A stretch of DNA of 5,719 bases, taken from an uncultured Carnobacterium sp. GTDB taxonomy: Bacteria > Bacillota > Bacilli > Lactobacillales > Aerococcaceae. Below, piece by piece: positions 1 through 5,719 of the stretch (positions are counted from its first letter, which is position 1; each line of letters opens with the position of its first letter). A program made the position numbers and the translations under genes. The stretch lies in assembly GCA_937976325.1 (NCBI GenBank), contig CALJSD010000060.1, positions 1-5,719 of the forward strand. The letters run 5' to 3'. The notes under the pieces are model-generated. The model had not been told where the DNA came from and did not search any database. It was given only the letters and a program-made list of their open reading frames with translations.

Positions 1-138
1 GTGAATTACTGACTCTGGAAATTTATTTCCTAGAGTCAGTTTGAAGCTCGATAGGGAGCGAGACCCTAGGCTCACCCCGGTACAGCTATTGTCGCTACTA
101 TGAGGAGTTCCGTCAGAACAGAGTAATAGCGTTTCTAC
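1..138 (-). other. Gene-free stretch after tex with several stems; possible structured RNA
   Basis: No coding frame is credible here. The stretch is clearly richer in G and C than the intergenic DNA at 3928-4112. Read on the minus strand it can form these stems: CGCUAUUA (124-131) with UAGUAGCG (93-100), enclosing GUUCU (115-119) with GGAAC (107-111); UAGGG (64-68) with CCCUA (52-56); and a 14-bp hairpin at 8-40. In each of the first two stems the one imperfect pair is G-U on the minus strand but A-C on the plus strand, which favours a minus-strand RNA, downstream of tex or as a leader of the next gene. I could not match it to any riboswitch, T-box, tRNA, tmRNA, RNase P, SRP or 5S consensus that I know. 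Confidence 0.4.
8..40. repeat. Long inverted repeat / hairpin
   Basis: ACTGACTCTGGAAA (8-21) and TTTCC-T-AGAGTCAGT (26-40) are complementary over 14 pairs with a single unpaired T31 and a 4-base loop. Neither strand has a convincing T-run directly after it: TTTGAAGC on plus, AATTCAC on minus. It is therefore not a clear intrinsic terminator, although it could stop RNA decay or be part of the larger fold in 1-138. Confidence 0.7.
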
Positions 139-2334
139 TTATTTGTTTTCCGGTCCAATCATAGAGAGGCCGACACGACCTTTTTTGAGGTCAAGCTCCG
201 TCACCCAAACCGTTACGATATCCCCAACCGCAACGACATCACTTGGATGTTTCACGAAGCCTTTTTTCAATTTCGAAATATGCACAAGGCCGTCTTGTTT
301 CACACCGATATCGACGAATGCGCCGAAGTCCACTACGTTACGAACGGTTCCTTCGAGTTCCATTCCTACTTGTAGGTCTTCCATCTTCAAGACATCGCTA
401 CGTAAGATTGGTCCTGCGACTTCTTCACGCGGGTCACGTCCTGGTTTCAATAATCCATCCAGCACTAATTCCAATGTTTCTTGTCCGATGCCAAATTCTT
501 CTTTCAACTCTTTAGCATTAAGGCCTTTTAGAGCTTCTTCCAACTCTGGCGAACCAAGCGCTAATTTTTCGGCATTGGCTTTTTTCAAAATGGCTTTAGC
601 GACATCATAAGACTCTGGGTGAATGTCAGTGCCGTCAAATGGATTCGTTCCATCGATGATTCGTAAGAACCCAACGGCTTGCTCGTAAGCTTTTGGTCCT
701 AAGCGAGGTACTTTCTTCAATTGCGTACGGTTTGTGAACTTACCATTTTCGTCACGGAAAGCGACCACGTTTGCGGCTGTTGTTTTCGTTAATCCGGCAA
801 TGTGCTCTAAAAGAGCGGCACTCGCAGTATTCACGTTGACCCCAACCTTGTTCACGGCTGTTTCAACGACAAAGTCTAACTGCTCATCTAATTGTTTTTC
901 TGGAACGTCGTGTTGATATTGTCCAACCCCAACGGCTTTTGGATCGATTTTAACGAGTTCTGCAAGTGGGTCTTGCAAGCGACGAGCGATGCTGACTGCG
1001 GAACGCTCTTCAACTTGGTAATCTGGAAATTCAAGGCGTGCGATATCGCTGGCAGAATAAACAGAGGCCCCTGCTTCGCTGACGATGGTGTAAACAACTT
1101 TGCGTGGGATTTGTCGTAACTGTTCCGCCACGAATTGTTCAGACTCACGGCTAGCCGTTCCGTTCCCAATCGCCACAAGTGTTACGCCATATTGTTCCAC
1201 GATGCGACGGAATTGTCCGCCTGCTTGAGCGCGTTTGGCTTCTGAAGCTCCTACGTGAGGGTAAATCACAGACTTGCCAAGCACTTTCCCTGTTTCATCG
1301 ATTACCGCTAATTTACATCCTGTACGGTACGCTGGGTCGAGTCCTAAGATGACTTGACCTTTCATTGGCGCTTGTAATAATAAGTTCTTCAAGTTCTCCC
1401 CGAAAATCGCAATCGCTTGCGTTTGCGCCTTTTCACTTAATTCATTACGGATTTCGCGTTCGATGGCTGGTCCGATGAATCGTTTGTAGCTTTCTTCAAT
1501 CGCGCCTTCGACAATCGGTGCAGATGGGGAAGACGGATTTTTGATTTGCTCTTCTTTAATTTTTGTAAGAGGGTTTGTCACGTCGACTTCAATCGTCACG
1601 CGGACTACATCTTCTTTTTCTGCACGGTTTAAGGCAAGCACGCGGTGAGGAACGATGGATTTCACTGGTTCTTCGTAGTCATAGTACATTTCGTAGACTT
1701 TCTTCTCGTCGAGCTCTTCTTTCTTCACGACAGATTTCACGATACCGTTCTTTTGCGTAAATTGACGTAATTGTTTACGGTATTTCGCTTCATCGGAAAT
1801 CCATTCCGCGATAATTTCTACGGCGCCGTTAATCGCATCTTCGACCGTTAGAATCGCTTTTTCTTCATTAATAAAAGTGGCCGCTTTTTCCTCTACAGAA
1901 TCCTTCGTCGTCATGAGTAACCATAAAGCGAATGGCTCTAATCCAGCTTCTTTAGCAATCGTTGCCTTCGTGCGGCGTTTTTGTTTGTACGGACGATAAA
2001 TATCTTCCAACGCTGTTAAGGTCGTCGCCTTGCTTAATGCAGCCGTAATCTCTGGCGTGAGTTTGCCTTGTTCGTCAATGAGACGGCTAATTTCTTCTTT
2101 TCGTTTTTCGAAGTTTTCCAAATAACGTTGGCGCTCTTCGATTTCACGGATTTGCACCTCATCTAAAGAACCGGTTTGGTCTTTACGATAACGCGCAATA
2201 AACGGTACCGTATTGCCATCTTGTAAGAGACCTAATACCGTATCGATTTGTTTTGGTTTATATTGAGTAAGTTCTGCCTTCACAAGCGCTACGGAACGCT
2301 CGTAAGCAGTGATTTCAGTTGTTTGTTCTGTCAT
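139..2334 (-). CDS. tex: Tex family S1 RNA-binding protein / transcription accessory protein
   Basis: Tex is a cytoplasmic nucleic-acid-binding protein conserved across bacteria and linked to transcription and RNA metabolism; its exact biochemical role is unsettled. The 731-residue product has the full family layout. A helical N-terminal part includes PFIARYRKD (44-52) and DIYRPYKQKRRTKA (111-124). A YqgF/RNase H-like core carries GLDPAYRTGC (331-340), AIGNGTASRE (388-397) and SEAGASVYSAS (419-429). A helix-hairpin-helix pair spans about 500-560, and an S1 domain about 651-726 includes GTVRNVVDFGAFVDIG. The open frame continues 18 codons upstream to 2388. I chose the ATG at 2334 because AAAGGGAG lies 6 bases before it, and because the longer start would fall inside the terminator of the upstream permease gene. 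The gene ends with TAA. No U-tract terminator follows it inside the window. Family identity is certain; the start is very likely. Confidence 0.97.
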   Translation of the reverse strand: MTEQTTEITAYERSVALVKAELTQYKPKQIDTVLGLLQDGNTVPFIARYRKDQTGSLDEVQIREIEERQRYLENFEKRKEEISRLIDEQGKLTPEITAALSKATTLTALEDIYRPYKQKRRTKATIAKEAGLEPFALWLLMTTKDSVEEKAATFINEEKAILTVEDAINGAVEIIAEWISDEAKYRKQLRQFTQKNGIVKSVVKKEELDEKKVYEMYYDYEEPVKSIVPHRVLALNRAEKEDVVRVTIEVDVTNPLTKIKEEQIKNPSSPSAPIVEGAIEESYKRFIGPAIEREIRNELSEKAQTQAIAIFGENLKNLLLQAPMKGQVILGLDPAYRTGCKLAVIDETGKVLGKSVIYPHVGASEAKRAQAGGQFRRIVEQYGVTLVAIGNGTASRESEQFVAEQLRQIPRKVVYTIVSEAGASVYSASDIARLEFPDYQVEERSAVSIARRLQDPLAELVKIDPKAVGVGQYQHDVPEKQLDEQLDFVVETAVNKVGVNVNTASAALLEHIAGLTKTTAANVVAFRDENGKFTNRTQLKKVPRLGPKAYEQAVGFLRIIDGTNPFDGTDIHPESYDVAKAILKKANAEKLALGSPELEEALKGLNAKELKEEFGIGQETLELVLDGLLKPGRDPREEVAGPILRSDVLKMEDLQVGMELEGTVRNVVDFGAFVDIGVKQDGLVHISKLKKGFVKHPSDVVAVGDIVTVWVTELDLKKGRVGLSMIGPENK

Positions 2335-2340
2335 AGTCAA

Positions 2341-2348
2341 CTCCCTTT
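2341..2348 (-). promoter_or_regulatory. Ribosome binding site deciding the tex start
   Basis: On the minus strand AAAGGGAG sits 6 bases before the ATG at 2334. This is a good Shine-Dalgarno match at normal spacing. It is the reason for rejecting the upstream in-frame ATG at 2388, which lies within a terminator stem and has no such site. Confidence 0.8.
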
Positions 2349-2374
2349 CTGTCTCCTCTATCCTATCATGAAAT

Positions 2375-2410
2375 AAAAGGAAAAGCACCTAAGCAAAAAT
2401 ACTTAGGTGC
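2375..2410 (-). terminator. Intrinsic terminator of the purine permease gene
   Basis: A perfect 9-bp inverted repeat, GCACCTAAG (2402-2410 read on the minus strand) with CTTAGGTGC (2385-2393), encloses an 8-base loop. On the minus strand it is followed by TTTTCCTTTTATTT. It starts about 54 bases after the permease stop codon and ends about 50 bases before the tex start. It therefore separates the two genes, though the broken U-tract may allow some readthrough into tex. Confidence 0.88.
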
Positions 2411-2463
2411 CCTATTATGGCTAAAGTTTAAATAAGTGTGTCACTATCAGCTGATGTTTACTC

Positions 2464-3927
2464 TTATAGAAGAGCTAAGATAATGAAGTTAAGGATGAAT
2501 AATCCTGTAGCGATCCATAAAATTGGGTGAATGTCTTTTGCTTTACCAGTAATCACTTTCACTAAGCAGTAGAAGATGAATCCTGCTGCAATCCCGTAAG
2601 AGATACTGTAGCAAAGTGCCATGAAGATTCCGGCAAAGAACGCTGGAATCGCTTCGTCCAATTCGTCCCATTTCACATCAGCAAATGAAGAAAGCATCAT
2701 CACCCCAACGATAATTAACGCCGGTGCTGTCGCTTCTGCAGGAACGATTCCCACGAATGGTGCTAATAAGGTTGATAATAGGAAGAGACCTGCTGTAACG
2801 ACCGCTGTTAACCCAGTACGTCCACCAGCACCGATTCCGGCTGCACTTTCAACATAAGTTGTAGTGTTTGAAGTACCAAAAATCGCCCCGATAGAAGTAC
2901 CGATGGCATCTGCGAATAAGGCTTTATCCATCTTAGAAGAGAATCCAGATCCGTTTTCAAGTTGACGTTCGTCTTCTTCAGAGAAGATTCCTGTTTTACG
3001 ACCTGTACCGATGAAGGTTCCGAGTGTGTCAAATGTATCCGATAAGCTGAATGCGAAAATTGTCATTAATACTAACGGTAAGCGCGCTGGGTCAGAGAAG
3101 AGCTTCACGATTCCTTCTGAACCAAAAGCGGCCATGAATGTTGTGCCTAAGTCATTGAACGCTGCTCCTAGTGAGTTACTTTCAAAACTTACTTTTGATA
3201 AATCGACAACGCCCATTGGGATGGCTAAAAGTGTCGTTAAAACAATCCCAAGCAAGATAGCCCCACGAACTTTTTTCAATAATAAGACTACAGTAATGAC
3301 TAAACCAATCACTGCAAGGAGTGCGCCTGGAGACGTGAAGTTTACAAGAGATGGAACGATTCCACCATTTGAATTCACGCTGAACACGCCGCCTTTATAA
3401 GCTTCTGTTGCGACATTATACGCAGCACCGTTGACTTGAGTAATCGTTTTTGAATCAGAAAGGAATTCTAATAGATTAGCATTTTTTAAACCGATATAAG
3501 CGATGAAAATCCCAATCCCGCCCCCGATGGCATGTTGCATACTGACCGGAATGGCTTTAATAATCATCTTACGAACTTTAGTTACCGTAATGAAAATGTT
3601 GAATAAACCACAAATAAATACCATTGCTAACGCTTCTTGCCAAGTGAATCCAAGGCCGAATACAACTGTAAATGTAAAGAACGCGTTTAACCCCATCCCT
3701 GGTGCTAATGCGTAAGGAACGTTTGCGAAAAGACCCATCACTAATGTACTGACAACTGTTGCAATAATCGTTGATAAGAAGACTGCTTGGAATGGCATCC
3801 CTGTTTTACTAAGAATGTTCGGATTGACAAAAATGATGTATGACATCGCGAAGAATGTCGTTAACCCAGCCAAAAACTCCGTTGTAACGTTCGTGCCGTT
3901 CTCTTTCAGTTTAAAAAACTTATCCAT
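2464..3927 (-). CDS. NCS2 family (AzgA/PbuG-like) purine permease
   Basis: This is an integral membrane purine importer, probably a proton symporter for hypoxanthine/guanine or adenine that feeds salvage. The 487-residue length and motifs fit the AzgA/PbuG/PbuO branch of the nucleobase-cation symporter-2 family. These motifs are TTFFAMSYIIFVNPNIL (23-39), APGMGLNAFFTF (75-86), SLSDTFDTLGTFIGTGRKTG (294-313), and DAIGTSIGAIFGTSNTTTYVES (340-361) followed by GIGAGGRTGLTAV (364-376). The last two blocks match the unwound, substrate-contacting helices of the family. About a dozen or more hydrophobic segments are visible; a longer polar stretch (about 155-198) probably faces outside. AAAAGGAG precedes the ATG with a slightly long 11-base gap, and no better in-frame start exists. 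The gene is monocistronic by context, with its own promoter upstream and a terminator downstream. The substrate, guanine/hypoxanthine versus adenine, cannot be told from motifs alone, so no symbol is given. Confidence 0.95.
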   Translation of the reverse strand: MDKFFKLKENGTNVTTEFLAGLTTFFAMSYIIFVNPNILSKTGMPFQAVFLSTIIATVVSTLVMGLFANVPYALAPGMGLNAFFTFTVVFGLGFTWQEALAMVFICGLFNIFITVTKVRKMIIKAIPVSMQHAIGGGIGIFIAYIGLKNANLLEFLSDSKTITQVNGAAYNVATEAYKGGVFSVNSNGGIVPSLVNFTSPGALLAVIGLVITVVLLLKKVRGAILLGIVLTTLLAIPMGVVDLSKVSFESNSLGAAFNDLGTTFMAAFGSEGIVKLFSDPARLPLVLMTIFAFSLSDTFDTLGTFIGTGRKTGIFSEEDERQLENGSGFSSKMDKALFADAIGTSIGAIFGTSNTTTYVESAAGIGAGGRTGLTAVVTAGLFLLSTLLAPFVGIVPAEATAPALIIVGVMMLSSFADVKWDELDEAIPAFFAGIFMALCYSISYGIAAGFIFYCLVKVITGKAKDIHPILWIATGLFILNFIILALL

Positions 3928-3968
3928 TGAAATGATAACTCCTTTTTATTGGTTTATTTGATGATTTA

Positions 3969-3997
3969 AGTATACTAGAACTATTTTTATTTTACAA
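3969..3997 (-). promoter_or_regulatory. Sigma-A type promoter of the purine permease gene
   Basis: On the minus strand TTGTAA (3992-3997) and TATACT (3969-3974) are separated by exactly 17 bases. Transcription would start near 3962, giving a leader of about 35 bases before the ATG at 3927. That is too short for a purine riboswitch, so any purine control here would have to act at the promoter. Confidence 0.75.
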
Positions 3998-4005
3998 TAT
4001 AAACA

Positions 4006-4044
4006 CGTACATTTTAGTTCATTAAATTTATTTTCGTTCGTTTT
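4006..4044 (-). promoter_or_regulatory. Possible PurR (PurBox-like) site upstream of the permease promoter
   Basis: On the minus strand AAAACGAACGAA lies at about 4033-4044. It keeps the CGAAC core of the Gram-positive PurBox but matches only about 9 of 13 positions of the lactococcal consensus. A degenerate inverted partner, ATGTACG against the ideal ATGTTCG, is at 4006-4012. The CGAAC core sits about 76 bases upstream of the inferred start site, the distance described for the activator form of PurR in lactococci. This is suggestive only, because the surrounding DNA is very AT-rich. Confidence 0.35.
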
Positions 4045-4112
4045 ATTTAATTTTATTTTGTTTCAAGATTGTCAAATAAGTGATTCTGTTTCTAAACGCG
4101 AATATTAACAAC

Positions 4113-4146
4113 AAAAAAAAAGAAGTGGTGTTCGCCACTCCTTTTT
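4113..4146 (-). terminator. Intrinsic terminator of the lipoprotein gene
   Basis: On the minus strand AAAAAGGAGTGG pairs with CCACTTCTTTTT around the loop CGAACA, giving 12 pairs with one G-U. A run of nine Ts (4113-4121) continues from the 3' arm. It begins 8 bases past the stop codon of the lipoprotein gene. The plus-strand reading also ends in a T-rich tract (4142-4151), but no gene points that way here. Confidence 0.92.
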
Positions 4147-4153
4147 CTTTTAG

Positions 4154-4948
4154 TTATTCTTCTATTAATTTAATTCCTTTACGCTCTTTTTCCACTGGTG
4201 TCATAAAGTCATGATAATCCCCAGGTTCATCCTCTTCTAGCCCTGCTTCTGAGAGGCCTACATAATAAGAACCTTTAACTTCACCTACGTTTGAACCAAA
4301 GAATCCTTCTCTCAATTTTTTTTGAATTCTTACATTCAGATACTCCATCGACTCTTCAGCAAGTTCTTGTACCTCAAATCTTACAATCAACTGCGTTTGG
4401 TCTTTGTTATGCTCGTCTTCGTCGTATTTCCCAAAGGAGTAGCTGACTGGCGAAGGCTTTGGGCTTTCGTATTCTGCGAAATCTACAGCATTGAATTGTT
4501 CTCGTAACTCTTTAATTTTTTCATCTATCTTTTTCAATTTTTCTCGGACTTCCTTAGAATTTCCCTCCTGCCATACTTTAATACTTTCCTTTCTCAGCGC
4601 CTCTAATTGGACTTCCAATTTTTCTCGAAGTTGTTGTTTATGGCGATAGAAATTGCGTTCAAATTGTTTTTGGGCTAGTTCTAAAATTTGTTTTTCATTT
4701 TTCCCGCTTAAATCCCCGAGGTCCAAATCCAATCCTGTGTAGGCAAGCACGTTTCCGTTTCCATCAAAATGATAGACCGCCGTCACCGTGTTATGTGGAT
4801 CTAACTCTGTTTTCTCTCCGTGATGCACATCCATCCAAATCCTATCTGACTGCAACGCATATGGTAGAGGGATTCTTTCCTTTTCTCCGCACGCTGCAAG
4901 CATAACAGCTACTACCGACAGCAACGCTAGTTTTATCCATGTCTTCAT
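4154..4948 (-). CDS. Lipoprotein of unknown function with a charged coiled-coil middle
   Basis: I do not recognise this 264-residue protein. The N-terminus MKTWIKLALLSVVAVMLAAC is a lipoprotein signal peptide: basic start, hydrophobic core, lipobox LAAC. Cleavage and lipidation are expected at Cys20, leaving it on the outer face of the membrane. After the anchor comes a polar, beta-prone segment (about 25-80) with VTAVYHFDGNGNVLAYTGL, a strongly charged Lys/Glu/Gln-rich helical stretch (about 84-152) likely to form a coiled coil, then a mixed domain (about 155-264) with an acidic, proline-containing C-terminus. GGAGG lies 7 bases before the chosen ATG and only 4 before a tandem ATG at 4951, so 4948 is preferred; the alternative adds one Met. 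A terminator on each side makes it a single-gene unit. Substrate-binding or protease motifs were looked for and not seen. Confidence 0.88.
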   Translation of the reverse strand: MKTWIKLALLSVVAVMLAACGEKERIPLPYALQSDRIWMDVHHGEKTELDPHNTVTAVYHFDGNGNVLAYTGLDLDLGDLSGKNEKQILELAQKQFERNFYRHKQQLREKLEVQLEALRKESIKVWQEGNSKEVREKLKKIDEKIKELREQFNAVDFAEYESPKPSPVSYSFGKYDEDEHNKDQTQLIVRFEVQELAEESMEYLNVRIQKKLREGFFGSNVGEVKGSYYVGLSEAGLEEDEPGDYHDFMTPVEKERKGIKLIEE

Positions 4949-4955
4949 CATTTTT

Positions 4956-4960
4956 CCTCC
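4956..4960 (-). promoter_or_regulatory. Ribosome binding site of the lipoprotein gene
   Basis: GGAGG on the minus strand is followed by AAAA and two tandem ATG codons. The 7-base gap to the second ATG (4948) is closer to the optimum than the 4-base gap to the first (4951). Both starts give the same signal peptide apart from one Met. Confidence 0.75.
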
Positions 4961-4981
4961 AACGTTCGAACTTTCACTTTC

Positions 4982-4987
4982 ATTATA
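4982..4987 (-). promoter_or_regulatory. Probable -10 element of the lipoprotein gene promoter
   Basis: A perfect TATAAT on the minus strand would start transcription near 4975, leaving a leader of about 24 bases that carries the GGAGG. No recognisable -35 hexamer lies 16-18 bases upstream; GAGCAG is what sits there. The promoter may be weak or activator-dependent. Confidence 0.5.
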
Positions 4988-5016
4988 CTACACGCAATCA
5001 GAATCTGCTCCTATTC

Positions 5017-5053
5017 CAAACAAAAACGCCAGAGCACCATTGTACTCTGACGT
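5017..5053 (-). terminator. Intrinsic terminator of the MetQ-family gene
   Basis: On the minus strand ACGTCAGAGTAC (5042-5053) pairs with GTGCTCTGGCGT (5026-5037) over 12 pairs, two of them G-U, around the tetraloop AATG. TTTTTGTTT follows. It begins 9 bases after the stop codon and closes that transcription unit before the lipoprotein gene. Confidence 0.93.
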
Positions 5054-5062
5054 CTACATGCA

Positions 5063-5719
5063 TTATTTATCTGAATTCCACACTGGGAAGTATTGTCCTG
5101 GTGCAATTTCATCCATTTTCTTCGCTACATCGTCTGTTTGATATAATTCAACGATTTTTTTGTATGTTGGATTGTCAACATCTGCTGCTTTAACAACGAT
5201 GATGTTGTAACGATCTTTAGGAATTGTATCTAAGTGGTTTGCATCTGAGAAGATGTTGTCTTCGATTTTCAAACCAGCATCTTGTGCCATAGAACCATTG
5301 ATAGAAGCTGCATCAACGTCTTGTAATAAACGTGGTGCTTGTGCTGATTCTGCTTCAATGATTTCTAAGTTACGTGGGTTGCTTGTGATGTCTGCTAATG
5401 AAGCTTTTGTTCCAACGCCATCTTTTAATGTGATTAAACCTTCTGTTTGTAAGGCTACTAATGCACGACCTTGGATCGCTACTTCTTTAGGAACTAATAC
5501 TTTTGCTTTCTCTGGTAAATCTTTTAATGATTTATATTTCGTTGAGAAATAATATAATGGCGTGATAAATGTTGTACCAATTTCTTTTAAATCAGTTCCT
5601 TTATCTTTGTTCCATTGTGCTAAATATGCACGGTGTTGGAACGCGTTCATTTGAACTGAACCTTCTTCAAGAGCTGTATTTGGTAATACGTAGTCGTTCA
5701 TTTCTACAACTTCGATATT
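5063..5719 (-). CDS. MetQ/NlpA-family ABC-transporter substrate-binding lipoprotein, 5' end cut by window
   Basis: The 218 visible residues are the C-terminal four-fifths of a methionine-type (NlpA/MetQ, Lipoprotein_9) solute-binding protein, which captures substrate outside the cell for a MetN-MetI ABC importer. The frame is open to the window edge. The Met at 5701 is internal, because the family block EVVEMNDYVLPNTAL begins before it. Visible family features, numbered from the edge, are NAFQHRAYL (25-33), GRALVALQTEGLITLKDGVG (84-103), the pocket Arg in QAPR (127-130), DVDAASING (134-142), Asn172 in YNIIVV, and QYFPVW near the end. About 55-65 residues, including the signal peptide and lipobox, should lie beyond the edge. 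Two motifs usual in MetQ are altered: DIDAN is SVQMN (21-25), and PNDPxN is PKEVAI (77-82). Substrate may therefore not be plain L-methionine. The gene ends its transcription unit, as metQ does in Bacillus metNPQ; the partner genes would be outside the window. Confidence 0.93.
   Translation of the reverse strand, partial: NIEVVEMNDYVLPNTALEEGSVQMNAFQHRAYLAQWNKDKGTDLKEIGTTFITPLYYFSTKYKSLKDLPEKAKVLVPKEVAIQGRALVALQTEGLITLKDGVGTKASLADITSNPRNLEIIEAESAQAPRLLQDVDAASINGSMAQDAGLKIEDNIFSDANHLDTIPKDRYNIIVVKAADVDNPTYKKIVELYQTDDVAKKMDEIAPGQYFPVWNSDK

Noticed and set aside
41..138. tRNA, tmRNA, T-box, guanidine (ykkC) or c-di-AMP riboswitch in the left-end region
   Set aside because: Only short fragments such as CTAGGGT resemble parts of those consensuses. 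The diagnostic core motifs are absent in the visible sequence.
888..1178. A 96-codon minus-strand frame and several plus-strand frames inside tex
   Set aside because: They lie wholly inside a strongly conserved gene in other frames, lack ribosome binding sites and encode low-complexity or non-family-like peptides.
2335..2388. An 18-codon N-terminal extension of tex (MLFLLFHD...)
   Set aside because: It begins inside the permease terminator stem, has no ribosome binding site, and its codons overlap the RBS of the better start at 2334.
2446..2455. Perfect 10-bp palindrome atcagctgat just after the permease stop codon
   Set aside because: It is short, not followed by a T-run, and not near a clear promoter element, so chance is the simplest explanation.
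3011..3400. A 129-codon plus-strand frame opposite the permease gene, with others at 2621-2857 and 3503-3715
   Set aside because: They are antisense shadows of the permease codons, with no start signals and no recognisable protein features.
3928..3962. Purine riboswitch in the permease leader
   Set aside because: The inferred leader is only about 35 bases and lacks the conserved purine aptamer core elements. The DNA upstream also shows no such elements.
4939..5193. An 84-codon plus-strand frame across the gap between the lipoprotein and MetQ-family genes
   Set aside because: It runs across a promoter and a terminator of the opposite strand, has no RBS, and its sequence looks like antisense of AT-rich DNA.
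5063..5701. The Met at 5701 as the real start of the MetQ-family gene
   Set aside because: The frame stays open to the edge, and the residues before this Met (NIEVVE) belong to the conserved family block, so the gene is truncated by the window.

Overview
The window reads as chromosomal DNA of a low-GC Gram-positive bacterium (Bacillota), most likely of the order Lactobacillales. The basis is AT-rich intergenic DNA, strong AGGAG-type ribosome binding sites, intrinsic terminators with U-tracts, two lipoproteins or lipoprotein-family proteins, and a Tex protein and an AzgA-like purine permease of Firmicutes type. The species cannot be fixed from the sequence alone.

Every convincing gene lies on the minus strand, so transcription runs from high to low coordinates. 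In that order they are: (1) the 3' part of a MetQ/NlpA-family ABC-transporter substrate-binding protein, cut by the right edge and closed by a strong terminator; (2) a lone 264-residue lipoprotein of unknown function with a charged coiled-coil middle, with its own -10 element and terminator; (3) a complete NCS2/AzgA-type purine permease with a well-formed sigma-A promoter, a possible PurR box upstream and a terminator; (4) tex, a complete S1-domain RNA-binding/transcription accessory protein, whose start is better placed 18 codons inside the longest open frame; (5) the last 138 bases, which hold no gene but several stable inverted repeats and look like a structured RNA.

The genes do not form one operon, because three intrinsic terminators separate them. 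The shared themes are uptake (amino acid and purine) and housekeeping RNA metabolism. No mobile element, CRISPR array, toxin or defence gene was found. The least explained stretch is 1-138. It is much richer in G and C than the other intergenic DNA, and two of its stems contain a pair that is G-U on the minus strand but A-C on the plus strand, which points to a minus-strand RNA. The other points worth a check are the PurR-like site, a MetQ homologue with altered binding-site motifs, and the orphan lipoprotein.
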